From: Pseudomonadota bacterium
Lineage (GTDB): Bacteria; Pseudomonadota; Alphaproteobacteria; Sphingomonadales; Sphingomonadaceae
Direction: 5' to 3'
Length of the DNA: 19,763 nt
Assembly: GCA_023413015.1 (NCBI GenBank)
Contig: JAEZQR010000247.1
Span: 1 to 19,763 of the forward strand
A program made the translations under genes and the position numbers. The notes under the pieces were generated by a model. It ran no database searches. It was not told where the DNA came from and was given only the letters and a program-made list of their open reading frames with translations. Positions 1 through 7,125 of the stretch are shown one piece after another (position 1 is the stretch's first letter; each line of letters opens with the position of its first letter).

Positions 1-112
1 CAGCAATCTCGACCTGATCGTCATCGATCTTCTGCGCCGCGCCGATCTTCTTCAGCCCCTCGGCGAAGTCGTCGTCGGGTGCGGTCACGGGCGGTTTCCT
101 GTCGTCGGCCAT
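1..112 (-). CDS. N-terminal fragment of an unidentified small acidic protein
   Basis: The reading frame starts at an ATG (bases 112-110, minus strand) and is open to the left edge, giving 37 residues beginning MADDRKPPVTAPDDDFAEGL. A purine-rich GAAGGAGAAGGA stretch lies a few bases upstream and is a good ribosome-binding site, which is the main support for calling a gene. The visible part is hydrophilic and rich in Asp and Lys, with no signal peptide or membrane segment. It begins 47 bases after the exonuclease stop on the same strand, so the two may be co-transcribed. In many relatives the ATP-dependent ligase follows the exonuclease, but this N-terminus does not resemble that ligase. I do not recognise the family. 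The frame is truncated by the window, so its length is unknown. Confidence 0.55.
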   Translation of the reverse strand, partial: MADDRKPPVTAPDDDFAEGLKKIGAAQKIDDDQVEIA

Positions 113-159
113 GGTCCTTCTCCTTCGGCGCATCAGCGAAGGAGCGGCGCAGGCGTTCC

Positions 160-1161
160 CTAGTCCTCGTCTTCCTCGCGGCCGACCAGATGGAGCTCGC
201 GGGCGCGGAGCTGGCGGGTGGCGCACCAGTGGATCAGCGCATCCTCGCGGCCGTGCGTGACCCAGACCTCCTGTGGGCCCAGCTCCATTAGCGTATTCGT
301 CAGCTCGTCCCAGTCGGCATGGTCGGAGATGACGAGCGGCAGCTCGACATTCTTCTGCCGGGCGCGCTGGCGCACGCGCATCCAGCCCGAGGCCATGGCG
401 GTGATCGGATCGGGCAGGCGGCGCGACCAGCGGTCGTTGAGCGCCGAGGGCGGGGCGACGATCACCTGGCCGCGCAAGTCGGCGGGCTTGAGGCCGGCGA
501 CGGGGCGAAGCTCGCCGAGGTCGACGCCATGCTCAATGTAAAGGTCGCACAGCTTCTGCATCGCGCCGTGGATGTAGATCGGCGCGAGATAGTCCATCGC
601 GCGCAGGTGGGCGATCACGCGCTGCGCCTTGCCGAGCGCATAGGCGCCGATCAGCACGCAACGTTCGGGATTGTCGCGCAGGGCATCGAGCACCTTGGCG
701 ATCTCGTCGGACGTGTCGGGATGGCGGAAGACGGGAAGGCCGAAGGTCGCCTCGGTCACGAAGATGTCGCAGGGGACCGGCTGGAACGGCTCGCAGGTCG
801 GGTCGGGGCGGCGCTTATAGTCGCCGGAGACGGCGATGCGCTCGCCCTTGTGCTCCATCACGATCTGCGCGGAGCCGAGCACATGGCCGGCGGGCACGAA
901 GCTCACCTCGACGTCGCCGATCCGGATGACCTCACCATATTGCGCCGCCTGCATGCCCGGCATCTCGCCGTAGCGGCAGCGCATGATCGCGAGCGTCTCG
1001 GGCGTCGCCATCACCTTGCCGTGGCCGCTGCGCGCATGGTCGGCGTGGCCGTGCGTGATGAGCGCACTGGTCTTGGGCCGGGACGGATCGATCCAGAAAT
1101 CGCCCGGGGCGACGTAGATGCCTTCAGGGTGCGGCTGAAGCCAGGAGCCGATCGTTGCCAT
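160..1161 (-). CDS. ligase-associated DNA exonuclease (metallo-beta-lactamase/beta-CASP fold)
   Basis: Predicted manganese-dependent DNA nuclease of the Lhr/Exo/Lig/MPE bacterial repair group, related to beta-CASP RNA/DNA-processing enzymes. With the start at 1161 it has 333 residues. The metal-binding signature THGHADHARSGH lies at residues 36-47, followed by AGHVLGSAQ (91-99), SGDYKRR (112-118) and TEATFG (136-141). A late SDHADW motif supplies another expected metal/active-site histidine. The opening WLQPHPEGIYVAPGDFWIDP matches the usual N-terminus of this family, which is why I prefer the ATG at 1161. An in-frame ATG at 1197 would add 12 residues; neither start has a clear Shine-Dalgarno sequence. 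The helicase and phosphoesterase partners lie beyond the GST gene on the other strand. Family identity is secure. The substrate is inferred from characterised Pseudomonas homologues. Confidence 0.93.
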   Translation of the reverse strand: MATIGSWLQPHPEGIYVAPGDFWIDPSRPKTSALITHGHADHARSGHGKVMATPETLAIMRCRYGEMPGMQAAQYGEVIRIGDVEVSFVPAGHVLGSAQIVMEHKGERIAVSGDYKRRPDPTCEPFQPVPCDIFVTEATFGLPVFRHPDTSDEIAKVLDALRDNPERCVLIGAYALGKAQRVIAHLRAMDYLAPIYIHGAMQKLCDLYIEHGVDLGELRPVAGLKPADLRGQVIVAPPSALNDRWSRRLPDPITAMASGWMRVRQRARQKNVELPLVISDHADWDELTNTLMELGPQEVWVTHGREDALIHWCATRQLRARELHLVGREEDED

Positions 1162-1250
1162 CAGTGACAATATGGGGGGCGCCGCCGATCGTTCCATGAC
1201 CGGCGGCTATCCGGCGGAAATCGCTTTCCTGCGGCGAGCCACATCCTCCA

Positions 1251-1323
1251 CCGCCATCCCCGTAAAAGCGGGGGCCCAGACAGCCGTGGCTACTGGATCC
1301 CGGATCAAGTCCGGGATGACGGG
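1251..1323. repeat. palindromic REP-like intergenic repeat, copy 1
   Basis: This copy sits in the gap between the exonuclease start and the GST end. It contains two hairpins: CCCCG(TAAAA)GCGGGG near 1258-1273, and a perfect 8-base stem ATCCCGGA/TCCGGGAT (1297-1304 and 1310-1317) with a TCAAG loop. Its outer parts (CCATCCCC...GGGGGCCCAGA and TGGATCCCGG...CCGGGATGACGG) match the element at 5304-5372 in the same orientation, but the middle has diverged. It resembles the short palindromic intergenic elements that are abundant in sphingomonads and other proteobacteria. Confidence 0.7.
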
Positions 1324-1368
1324 TGAGGGGCTTTCATGCCCGCCGAAGGCAGCCTCTCGTGAGAGATC

Positions 1369-1386
1369 GTGAACTTTGTGAACTTT
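1369..1386. repeat. two perfect tandem copies of the 9-mer GTGAACTTT
   Basis: GTGAACTTT occurs at 1369-1377 and again at 1378-1386, just past the GST stop codon (which reads on the minus strand at 1400-1402). The tract is locally AT-rich in an otherwise GC-rich window. It could be a remnant of an iterated intergenic repeat. No hairpin-plus-T-run terminator is evident, and I assign no function. Confidence 0.5.
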
Positions 1387-1399
1387 ACCTCGCCGCCCG

Positions 1400-2032
1400 C
1401 TAGGCTTGCGCCGTCTGTGCCTGGGCGATCAGCGCGTTGTCGATTTCCTTCGCGCGCTTGTAGGCGGGGCGGTCGCTGATCCGGGCCCAATAGGCCTCGA
1501 AAGCCGGGCGCTTCTCGATGGTGCCGAAGCCGATGCCCCAGCCGATCTGCGAGCCGGTGTAGACGTCGGCCGCGGTGAAGCGGTCGCCCGCCAGGAACTC
1601 GTTCTCGGTGATCGCCTTCTCCAGCGTGTCGAGCACGTCGCCGTAGCTGCCCCAGCCGGCCATCGCCTTCTTGTCGTCCGACACCTCGAAGCCGAGCGCG
1701 CGGGTGATCACCGCCGACTCGACGGGGCCTGCCCCGAAGAACAGCCAGCGGTAATAGGCACCGCGCTCGGTCGCCGGCGGGGCGAGCCCGGCTTCGGGAA
1801 AGGCGTCGGCGAGGTAGGCGCAGATCGCCGCGCCCTCGGTGACAACGGTGCCGCGGTGCCGGATCGCCGGCACCTTCCCCATCGGGTTGATCGCCAGATA
1901 CGCGGGCGCCTTCATCGTCGTGCCATAGTCCAGGATCTCGGTGCGGTAGGGGGCGCCCACCTCCTCGAGCATCCAGCGCGCGATCTGCCCGCGCGACATG
2001 GGATTGGTGTAGAAGACGAGTTCGTCGGACAT
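1400..2032 (-). CDS. glutathione S-transferase family protein
   Basis: Cytosolic GST-like protein of 210 residues, the normal length for the family. The N-terminal thioredoxin-like domain (about 1-80) begins SDELVFYTNPMSRGQIARW, with Ser14 where many GSTs carry the catalytic Ser/Cys. It contains the INPMGKVPAI segment (49-58) with the expected cis-Pro, and TEGAAICAYLAD (65-76), the usual glutathione gamma-glutamyl binding site. The rest is an alpha-helical C-terminal domain with an FTAADVY-type motif near the helix-capping position. The ATG at 2032 is chosen because AAGGAGG lies 5 bases upstream and the family N-terminus starts there. A longer frame to 2251 has no family similarity. It is divergent from lhr with an 83-base gap. 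The substrate is unknown, and its place between repair genes may be coincidental. Confidence 0.93.
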   Translation of the reverse strand: MSDELVFYTNPMSRGQIARWMLEEVGAPYRTEILDYGTTMKAPAYLAINPMGKVPAIRHRGTVVTEGAAICAYLADAFPEAGLAPPATERGAYYRWLFFGAGPVESAVITRALGFEVSDDKKAMAGWGSYGDVLDTLEKAITENEFLAGDRFTAADVYTGSQIGWGIGFGTIEKRPAFEAYWARISDRPAYKRAKEIDNALIAQAQTAQA

Positions 2033-2037
2033 GGCTG

Positions 2038-2044
2038 CCTCCTT
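2038..2044 (-). promoter_or_regulatory. strong Shine-Dalgarno of the GST gene
   Basis: On the minus strand the sequence AAGGAGG precedes the ATG at 2032 by 5 bases. It fixes the start of the GST and rejects the 73-residue upstream extension. The same 83-base gap (2033-2115) must hold promoters for both the GST and the helicase, but I see no convincing -35/-10 pair. Confidence 0.75.
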
Positions 2045-2115
2045 GGTCTGCCCTGCAATCTGCGACGCCAGTCTATGTTGCCTGTTCGCAGAGTCGAGCG
2101 TTACTCCTGCGACAC

Positions 2116-4542
2116 ATGCTCGACGCCCGCACGCCGATGCTGCCTTCGCCGATCGCCGATTGGCTCGCTGCGCGCGGCTGGCGCTTGCGGCGGCATCAGG
2201 CCGAGATGCTGGCCGCCGCGCGGGACAGGGCGCACGCGCTGCTGGTGGCACCGACCGGGGCGGGCAAGACGCTCGCCGGCTTCCTGCCGACGCTCGCCGA
2301 CCTGATCGAGAATCCGGCGGAGGACCGGCTGCACACCATCTACGTGTCGCCGCTGAAGGCGCTGGCGGTCGACGTGCAGCGCAACCTGCTCGGGCCGATC
2401 GGGGAGATGGGGCTGCCGATCCGCGTCGAGACGCGCACCGGCGATACGCCGTCCGACCGCAAGGCGCGGCAGCGCGAGCGTCCGCCGCAGATCCTGCTGA
2501 CCACGCCCGAGTCGCTGTCGCTCCTCGTCACCTACCCGGACAGCTTCGCACTGTTCGAACGGGTGAACACGATCATCGTCGACGAGGTGCATGCCTTTGC
2601 CGCCACCAAGCGCGGCGACCTCCTCAATCTCGCGATGGCGCGGCTGCAGGCGATCAATCCGGGCTTACGCCGCGTCGGCCTGTCCGCCACCATCGCCGAT
2701 CCCGAGGCCTATCAGGGCTGGCTGGCGCCCGATGCCGATGCGGAGAGCGTGCGGCTGGTCGAGGGCGATCCCGGCGCCGAGCCGCACATCGACGTGCTGG
2801 TGCCGGAGGGGCGCATCCCCTGGGCCGGGCATACCGGCATCCACGCCGCGCGCGAGGTCTACAAGCTGATCGAGGCGCACAAGCTGACGATCGTGTTCGT
2901 CAACACGCGCGCGGTGGCCGAGCTGGTGTTCCGCGACCTGTGGAACGTCAACGATGCCGCGCTTCCGATCGGCATCCATCACGGCAGCCTTGCGCCCGAG
3001 GCGCGACGCAAGGTCGAGGCGGCGATGGCGGCGGGTAAGCTGCGCGCGATCGTGGCAACCGCGAGCCTCGACCTCGGGCTCGACTGGGGCGACGTCGACC
3101 TCGTCGTGCAGATGGGGGCGCCCAAGGGCTCGTCGCGGCTGCTGCAGCGCATCGGCCGCGCCAACCACCGCATGGACGAGCCGTCGAAGGCGGTGATCGT
3201 GCCGGGCAACCGCTTCGAATATCTCGAGGCGGTGGCGGCGGTCGATGCGGTGGCCGAGCATGAGCTCGATCCGGAGAGCTTCCGGCCGGGCAGCCTCGAC
3301 ATCCTGGCGCAGCATGTCATGGGCGTTGCCTGCGCCGCGCCGTTCGAGCCGGATGAGCTGTATGCCGAGGTGCGCTCGGCCGCGCCCTACGCCGGGCTGT
3401 CGCGCGACCTGTTCGACCGCACGCTGGGGTTCGTCGAGAACGGCGGCTATTCGCTTCGCGCCTACGACCGCTTCAAGCGGCTGACGCGGCAGGCGGACGG
3501 CCGCTACCGCATCAGCCATCCGCGCATGGTGCAGCAGCATCGTCTCAACGCCGGGGCGATCGTCGATACGCCGATGATGAACGTCGTGCTCGGGCGGCGA
3601 CGGGGCCGGCGGCTCGGGCAGGTGGAGGAATGGTTCGCCTCGCAGCTGCGGCCGGGCGACAGCTTCATGTTCGCCGGCCAGACGGTCGAGGTGGTCGGCT
3701 TCGACGGCGCCGACGTGAACGTGACGCTGGGGAAGGGCGATCCGAAGGTGCCCTCCTACATGGGCGGACGGCTGCCGCTCACCACCAACCTCGCGACCCG
3801 CGTGCAGCGGCTGATGGCGACGCCGTCGCAATGGAAGCGCATGCCGGGCGATGTGCGCGAGTGGCTGCGGCTCCAGCAGGCGAAGTCGGAGCTGCCGGCG
3901 CCCGACAAGCTGCTCGTCGAGACCTTCGAGCGCGATGGGCGGAATTTCATCGTCATCTATGGCTTCGAGGGCCGGAACGCGCACCAGACGCTCGGCATGC
4001 TGCTGACGCAGCGCATGGAGAAGGCGGGGCTGAAGCCGCTGGGCTTCGTCGGCTCGGACTATGTGCTGTCGGTCTGGTCGCTGGAGCCGGTCACCGATCC
4101 CCGGCCGCTGCTGTCACCCGACGTTCTGGAGGACGAGCTGGCGGAGTGGATGGCGGAGTCGCCCTTCCTCAAGAAGTCGTTCCGCGAGGTGGCGGTGATC
4201 GCCGGCCTGATCGAGCGGGCGCACCCGGGCCAGCGCAAGTCGGGCAAGCAGGTGAGCTTCTCGTCCGACCTCATCTACGACGTGCTGAGGAAATACGAGC
4301 CCGACCATCTGCTGCTGACCGCCGCCTGGGCGGACGCGCGCACCAAGCTGTCCGACATCGCGCGGCTCTCGCACCTGCTCGAGCGGTCGCAGCATTCGAT
4401 GGTGCACCGCCACCTCGACCGCGTGTCGCCGCTCGCGGTGCCGATCCTGCTCGATCTCGGCAAGCAGCGCGTTGTCAGTGGTTCGGCCGAGGATGCGCTG
4501 CTCGCCGAAGCCGACGCTCTGATCGCCGAGGCGACGGCGTGA
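2116..4542 (+). CDS. lhr: ligase-associated DEXH-box DNA helicase (Lhr-Core)
   Basis: Superfamily 2 ssDNA-dependent ATPase and 3'-5' translocase of the Lhr-Core type, 808 residues, about the usual length for the ligase-associated form. The helicase motifs are intact: Walker A APTGAGKT (45-52), DEVH (156-159), SAT (190-192) and motif VI QRIGRANHR (344-352). They are followed by the winged-helix and Lhr-specific C-terminal domains. An ATG at 2137 (residue 8) is an equally possible start; neither ATG has a clear ribosome-binding site, and the 2116 ATG is taken as the longer option. The gene is followed after 62 bases by the MPE endonuclease on the same strand, and the exonuclease partner lies upstream on the other strand. 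The context argues for a role in DNA damage repair. The biochemical detail is inferred from homologues. Confidence 0.93.
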   Translation: MLDARTPMLPSPIADWLAARGWRLRRHQAEMLAAARDRAHALLVAPTGAGKTLAGFLPTLADLIENPAEDRLHTIYVSPLKALAVDVQRNLLGPIGEMGLPIRVETRTGDTPSDRKARQRERPPQILLTTPESLSLLVTYPDSFALFERVNTIIVDEVHAFAATKRGDLLNLAMARLQAINPGLRRVGLSATIADPEAYQGWLAPDADAESVRLVEGDPGAEPHIDVLVPEGRIPWAGHTGIHAAREVYKLIEAHKLTIVFVNTRAVAELVFRDLWNVNDAALPIGIHHGSLAPEARRKVEAAMAAGKLRAIVATASLDLGLDWGDVDLVVQMGAPKGSSRLLQRIGRANHRMDEPSKAVIVPGNRFEYLEAVAAVDAVAEHELDPESFRPGSLDILAQHVMGVACAAPFEPDELYAEVRSAAPYAGLSRDLFDRTLGFVENGGYSLRAYDRFKRLTRQADGRYRISHPRMVQQHRLNAGAIVDTPMMNVVLGRRRGRRLGQVEEWFASQLRPGDSFMFAGQTVEVVGFDGADVNVTLGKGDPKVPSYMGGRLPLTTNLATRVQRLMATPSQWKRMPGDVREWLRLQQAKSELPAPDKLLVETFERDGRNFIVIYGFEGRNAHQTLGMLLTQRMEKAGLKPLGFVGSDYVLSVWSLEPVTDPRPLLSPDVLEDELAEWMAESPFLKKSFREVAVIAGLIERAHPGQRKSGKQVSFSSDLIYDVLRKYEPDHLLLTAAWADARTKLSDIARLSHLLERSQHSMVHRHLDRVSPLAVPILLDLGKQRVVSGSAEDALLAEADALIAEATA

Positions 4543-4604
4543 CGCGACGCCGCGCCGCGAAAGCGGTGCTTCCCGAGCGAATCCGCCGCGCCTATAGACG
4601 GCGC

Positions 4605-5273
4605 ATGACGAGTGTTTCCGTTATGTTCGGCGATCACCGCTTCGTGCCCCTGGCCGATGCGGCGCTGTTCTGGCCCGCGCGCCACGCGCTGCTCGTCGCC
4701 GATCTGCACTTCGAGAAGGCGAGCTGGTATGCCGAGCGCGGCCAGCTCCTGCCGCCCTACGACAGCGTCGAGACGCTGGCGCGGTTGCAGGCGCTGGTAG
4801 CGCAGACCGGCGCGCGCGAGCTGTGGTGCCTCGGCGACAGCTTCCATGACGTCGGCGGCGTCGAGCGGATGCCGGCGCCGGCGCGTGCCGCGCTTGCCGG
4901 GCTGACCGGGACGCTCGACTGGACCTGGGTGGTCGGCAACCATGATCCGGTGCTGGCCGAGGTCGTCGGCGGGCGCGTGATCGACGAGGCCGAAGTCGAG
5001 GGCGTCGTGCTGCGGCACGAGGCACTAGCCGGCGAGGCGCGACCCGAGATTTCGGGCCACTTCCATCCCAAGTTGCGGATCACGGTGCGCGGCCGGCGCA
5101 TCGCGCGGCGCTGCTTCGTGCAGACCGACCGTAAGATCATCCTACCCGCCTTCGGCGCATTGACCGGCGGGCTGGACGCGAGCGATCCGGCCATCGTGCG
5201 GGCGGTAGGCGGCCCGGCGCAGGCGCTGGTGCCGACGGCGGATCGGCTGCTGCGGTTCCCGCTGGCCGCCTAA
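4605..5273 (+). CDS. pdeM: ligase-associated DNA endonuclease PdeM/MPE (metallophosphoesterase)
   Basis: Predicted manganese-dependent ssDNA endonuclease of the calcineurin-like phosphoesterase fold, 222 residues, typical for the family. The metal-ligand motifs appear in order: DLH (33-35), GDSFHD (77-82), GNHD (111-114), RHE (137-139) and GHFHP (151-155). The C-terminal half carries the family-typical ADLHFEKAS-linked sheet and a PAFGALTGG motif. The start at 4605 is chosen because the protein family begins close to it. The same frame is open far upstream into lhr, but that part is a shadow. Met7 is a second possibility, and no clear Shine-Dalgarno is visible. The gene lies 62 bases after lhr in the same direction, probably in one operon. 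It ends just before a palindromic repeat and faces a convergent Crp/Fnr gene. Confidence 0.92.
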   Translation: MTSVSVMFGDHRFVPLADAALFWPARHALLVADLHFEKASWYAERGQLLPPYDSVETLARLQALVAQTGARELWCLGDSFHDVGGVERMPAPARAALAGLTGTLDWTWVVGNHDPVLAEVVGGRVIDEAEVEGVVLRHEALAGEARPEISGHFHPKLRITVRGRRIARRCFVQTDRKIILPAFGALTGGLDASDPAIVRAVGGPAQALVPTADRLLRFPLAA

Positions 5274-5303
5274 GCATTTCCGCGCATTTCCGCTCCCCAA
5301 GCT

Positions 5304-5372
5304 CGTCATCCCGGCGAAGGCCGGGACCCAGAACAACGGTTGGCCTGGGGCCCGGCCTTCGCCGGGATGACG
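5304..5372. repeat. palindromic REP-like repeat, copy 2, with a 22-base perfect inverted repeat
   Basis: The left arm at 5304-5325 (CGTCATCCCGGCGAAGGCCG plus GG) and the right arm at 5351-5372 are exact reverse complements over 22 bases, separated by 25 bases. The element fills the gap between the convergent ends of pdeM (5273) and the Crp/Fnr gene (5395), so its transcript could act as a terminator or stabilising hairpin from either side. There is no T-run. The arms and flanks match the element at 1251-1323. Confidence 0.85.
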
Positions 5373-5394
5373 GTGTTGGATGGCGCGGGACCTG

Positions 5395-6093
5395 CTAGCC
5401 CGTGAAGCTGTTCGGCAGCACCCGCTCGAAGGTCCGGCGGACCTTCCAGTAGCATTCGCAGCTCGCCGCCTCGAGGCCGGGGCGGTCGGGGACGGTGATG
5501 ACGCCGCGGCTGTAGCGGATCAGGCCGGCGGCCTGGAGCGTGCGCGCGACCACGGTGATCGTCGGGCGGCCGACGCCGAGCATGTCGGCGAGATATTCCT
5601 GCGTCAGCGCCACCGTCTCGCCGTCGCCGCAACGGTCGAGGCACATGAGGATCCAGCGCGCCAACCGCATCTCGGCGGAGTGGCTGGCGTTGCAGGCGAC
5701 CGACTGGAAGACGAGCCCGGCGAAGGCCTGATTGTAAGCCATGATCAGCGAGCGGAAGCTCGGGCTCGCCTCGAACAGATCGAGGAATGCCGCGATCGGC
5801 ATCTGCTGGGCGCTGCCGGGCAGCTGCACCATCACCTGATTGTAGCTGATCCGATCGCCCAGCAGGCACCCGACCGAAACGACGCCCTCGCAGCCGACCG
5901 CGCCGGTCTCGACGGTGCCGCCGTCCTCCTGGATCGAGACGAGCGATACGATGCCGCCGCCCGGAAAATAGACCTGCTCGATCCGCTCGCCGGCTTCATA
6001 GAGCACGCGGCTGCGGTCGAGATGCACATCCTTCAGGTGCGGCGTGATCTTGTCTCTGTCGTGCGGCGTCAGCGCCGCCAGCAAGCGGTTCAT
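5395..6093 (-). CDS. Crp/Fnr family transcriptional regulator (paralogue A)
   Basis: Cytoplasmic DNA-binding regulator of 232 residues. An N-terminal cyclic-nucleotide-binding-like beta-barrel (about 10-125) carries the family features YFPGGGIVSLV, DGGTVETGAVG and EGVVSVG. A dimer helix follows, and then a winged helix-turn-helix (about 163-201) with LTQEYLADMLGVGRPTITVV as helix-turn-helix. The cAMP-contacting Arg-Ser pair of true CRP and the N-terminal cysteine cluster of FNR are not seen, so the signal is unknown. The C-terminus carries CECY (212-215), shared with its neighbour. The start at 6093 is chosen because both paralogues begin MNRLLAAL; an in-frame ATG at 6207 would give an unrelated 38-residue extension. 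It lies downstream of paralogue B on the same strand after a 203-base gap that probably has its own promoter. Confidence 0.9.
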   Translation of the reverse strand: MNRLLAALTPHDRDKITPHLKDVHLDRSRVLYEAGERIEQVYFPGGGIVSLVSIQEDGGTVETGAVGCEGVVSVGCLLGDRISYNQVMVQLPGSAQQMPIAAFLDLFEASPSFRSLIMAYNQAFAGLVFQSVACNASHSAEMRLARWILMCLDRCGDGETVALTQEYLADMLGVGRPTITVVARTLQAAGLIRYSRGVITVPDRPGLEAASCECYWKVRRTFERVLPNSFTG

Positions 6094-6296
6094 GCCCAAG
6101 TCTGTCGATGCAAGTGAGCACCGTTCTCCCTTGTCGCACCCCGCGCGCGACCGAAACGGCGAGCGGCCGTGAAAGTTCGATCTTGCTGAATGGCAACCCC
6201 CCGTCACCGAGTCCGCAACAAACAGGAGTTAGCTACCGCCTTTCGATGGATTTTTCTGTCGTCTAGCGGACAAACGATGCGGGCTTTTTGCAGCGG
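6094..6296. other. 203-base gap between the two Crp/Fnr genes
   Basis: This gap is upstream of paralogue A and downstream of paralogue B, both on the minus strand. It is less GC-rich than its surroundings around 6210-6290. I see no convincing -35/-10 pair, operator palindrome or hairpin-plus-T-run terminator. A promoter for paralogue A is expected here but I cannot place it. Confidence 0.4.
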
Positions 6297-6983
6297 TCAG
6301 GCATAGCTTCCCGGCAGCAGGCGATCGAGGGCATCACACACCCGCCGGTAGCAGTCACACGCCGCTTCCTCCAGGCTCGCGCGGTCGAGGATCGTCACGC
6401 CGTCAGGGCCCAGGCGGATGAGCCCCGCCGTCTGCAACGTTCCGGCGATAATCGATACCATCGGCCGGCTGACACCAAGCATCTCGGCGATGAAGCGCGT
6501 GCTCAGCGGCAGGGTGGAACGGCCCGTACGGTCGAGGCACATTAGCAGCCAGCGCGACAGCCGCGCCTCATTGGGGTGCGTCGCGTTGCAGACCACCGAC
6601 TGCGCGACCTGCGCGGCATAGGCTTGGGCGAAGGCGCCGATCAGCCGGCGGAAATCCGCATCGCGGCCCAGCTTCTCGCGGATGGAAGCCGCCGACGCGA
6701 TGATGATCCGCCCAGGGACCTGAACCACGGCCCGTTCGTAGCTGATTCCATCGCCGATCACGGCCGGAACCGCGACAAGTCCTTCGCGCCCGATGGTTCC
6801 GGTTTCGACCGTGCCGCCATCGTCATGGCCTGCGCTGTGCGAGACGATCGCGTCCAGCGGGAAATAGGCGTCGTCTAGCGACTGACCGGCATCGCAGAGC
6901 ACATGGCCGGCATCGAAGTCGGCTTCCCGCAGCGCCAGCGTGGCGCGTTCGTCCGGGTTCAAGGCAGCAAGCAGGCGATTCAT
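6297..6983 (-). CDS. Crp/Fnr family transcriptional regulator (paralogue B)
   Basis: Paralogue of the adjacent regulator, 228 residues, with the same layout. The effector domain (about 10-125) has FPLDAIVS, DGGTVETGTIG and EGLVAV. The winged HTH (about 160-195) contains FIAEMLGVSRPMVSII. The C-terminal CDCY (209-212) aligns with CECY in paralogue A. No CRP-type cAMP contacts or FNR cysteine cluster are visible. The start at 6983 (MNRLLAALNP) is chosen by alignment with paralogue A; an ATG at 7007 would add 8 residues. The pair presumably arose by tandem duplication and has since diverged substantially in the effector domain, suggesting different signals. Target genes cannot be told from the sequence. 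Confidence 0.9.
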   Translation of the reverse strand: MNRLLAALNPDERATLALREADFDAGHVLCDAGQSLDDAYFPLDAIVSHSAGHDDGGTVETGTIGREGLVAVPAVIGDGISYERAVVQVPGRIIIASAASIREKLGRDADFRRLIGAFAQAYAAQVAQSVVCNATHPNEARLSRWLLMCLDRTGRSTLPLSTRFIAEMLGVSRPMVSIIAGTLQTAGLIRLGPDGVTILDRASLEEAACDCYRRVCDALDRLLPGSYA

Positions 6984-7024
6984 GCCCGACCTCATTCGAC
7001 CGGTCACAGGGATATGATGAATCA

Positions 7025-7037
7025 GCGCCCTAGGCGC
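7025..7037. promoter_or_regulatory. small palindrome upstream of Crp/Fnr paralogue B
   Basis: GCGCC-CTA-GGCGC is a perfect palindrome about its central T, lying about 42 bases upstream of the paralogue B start in the 142-base gap before the glycosylase end. It could be an operator for autoregulation, which is common in this family. It is not the TTGAT-N4-ATCAA Fnr-type box. A palindrome of this length is not rare in such GC-rich sequence, so this is tentative. Confidence 0.2.
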
Positions 7038-7125
7038 ATCGCGCGCGTCAACGGCATTAATCTATGTTAGGCTCCAGCAGTGCGAACCAAGCCGTGGTAA
7101 AAACACGATATTCTGTTGGCGAGCC

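Noticed and set aside
319..1167. A 282-codon plus-strand frame opposite the exonuclease
   Set aside because: Antisense shadow with biased composition and no family features.
2033..2115. A possible LexA (SOS) box upstream of lhr, prompted by GTTC at 2084-2087
   Set aside because: The alphaproteobacterial box needs GTTC-N7-GTTC; the second half here is CGAG, so it does not match.
2665..3984. A 439-codon minus-strand frame inside lhr
   Set aside because: Shadow of the helicase gene; no ribosome-binding site or recognisable domain.
3630..4604. Upstream 325 codons of the frame that ends as pdeM
   Set aside because: The frame is open through lhr in another phase, but its residues are Ala/Arg-rich without motifs. 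The phosphoesterase similarity starts only at about 4605.
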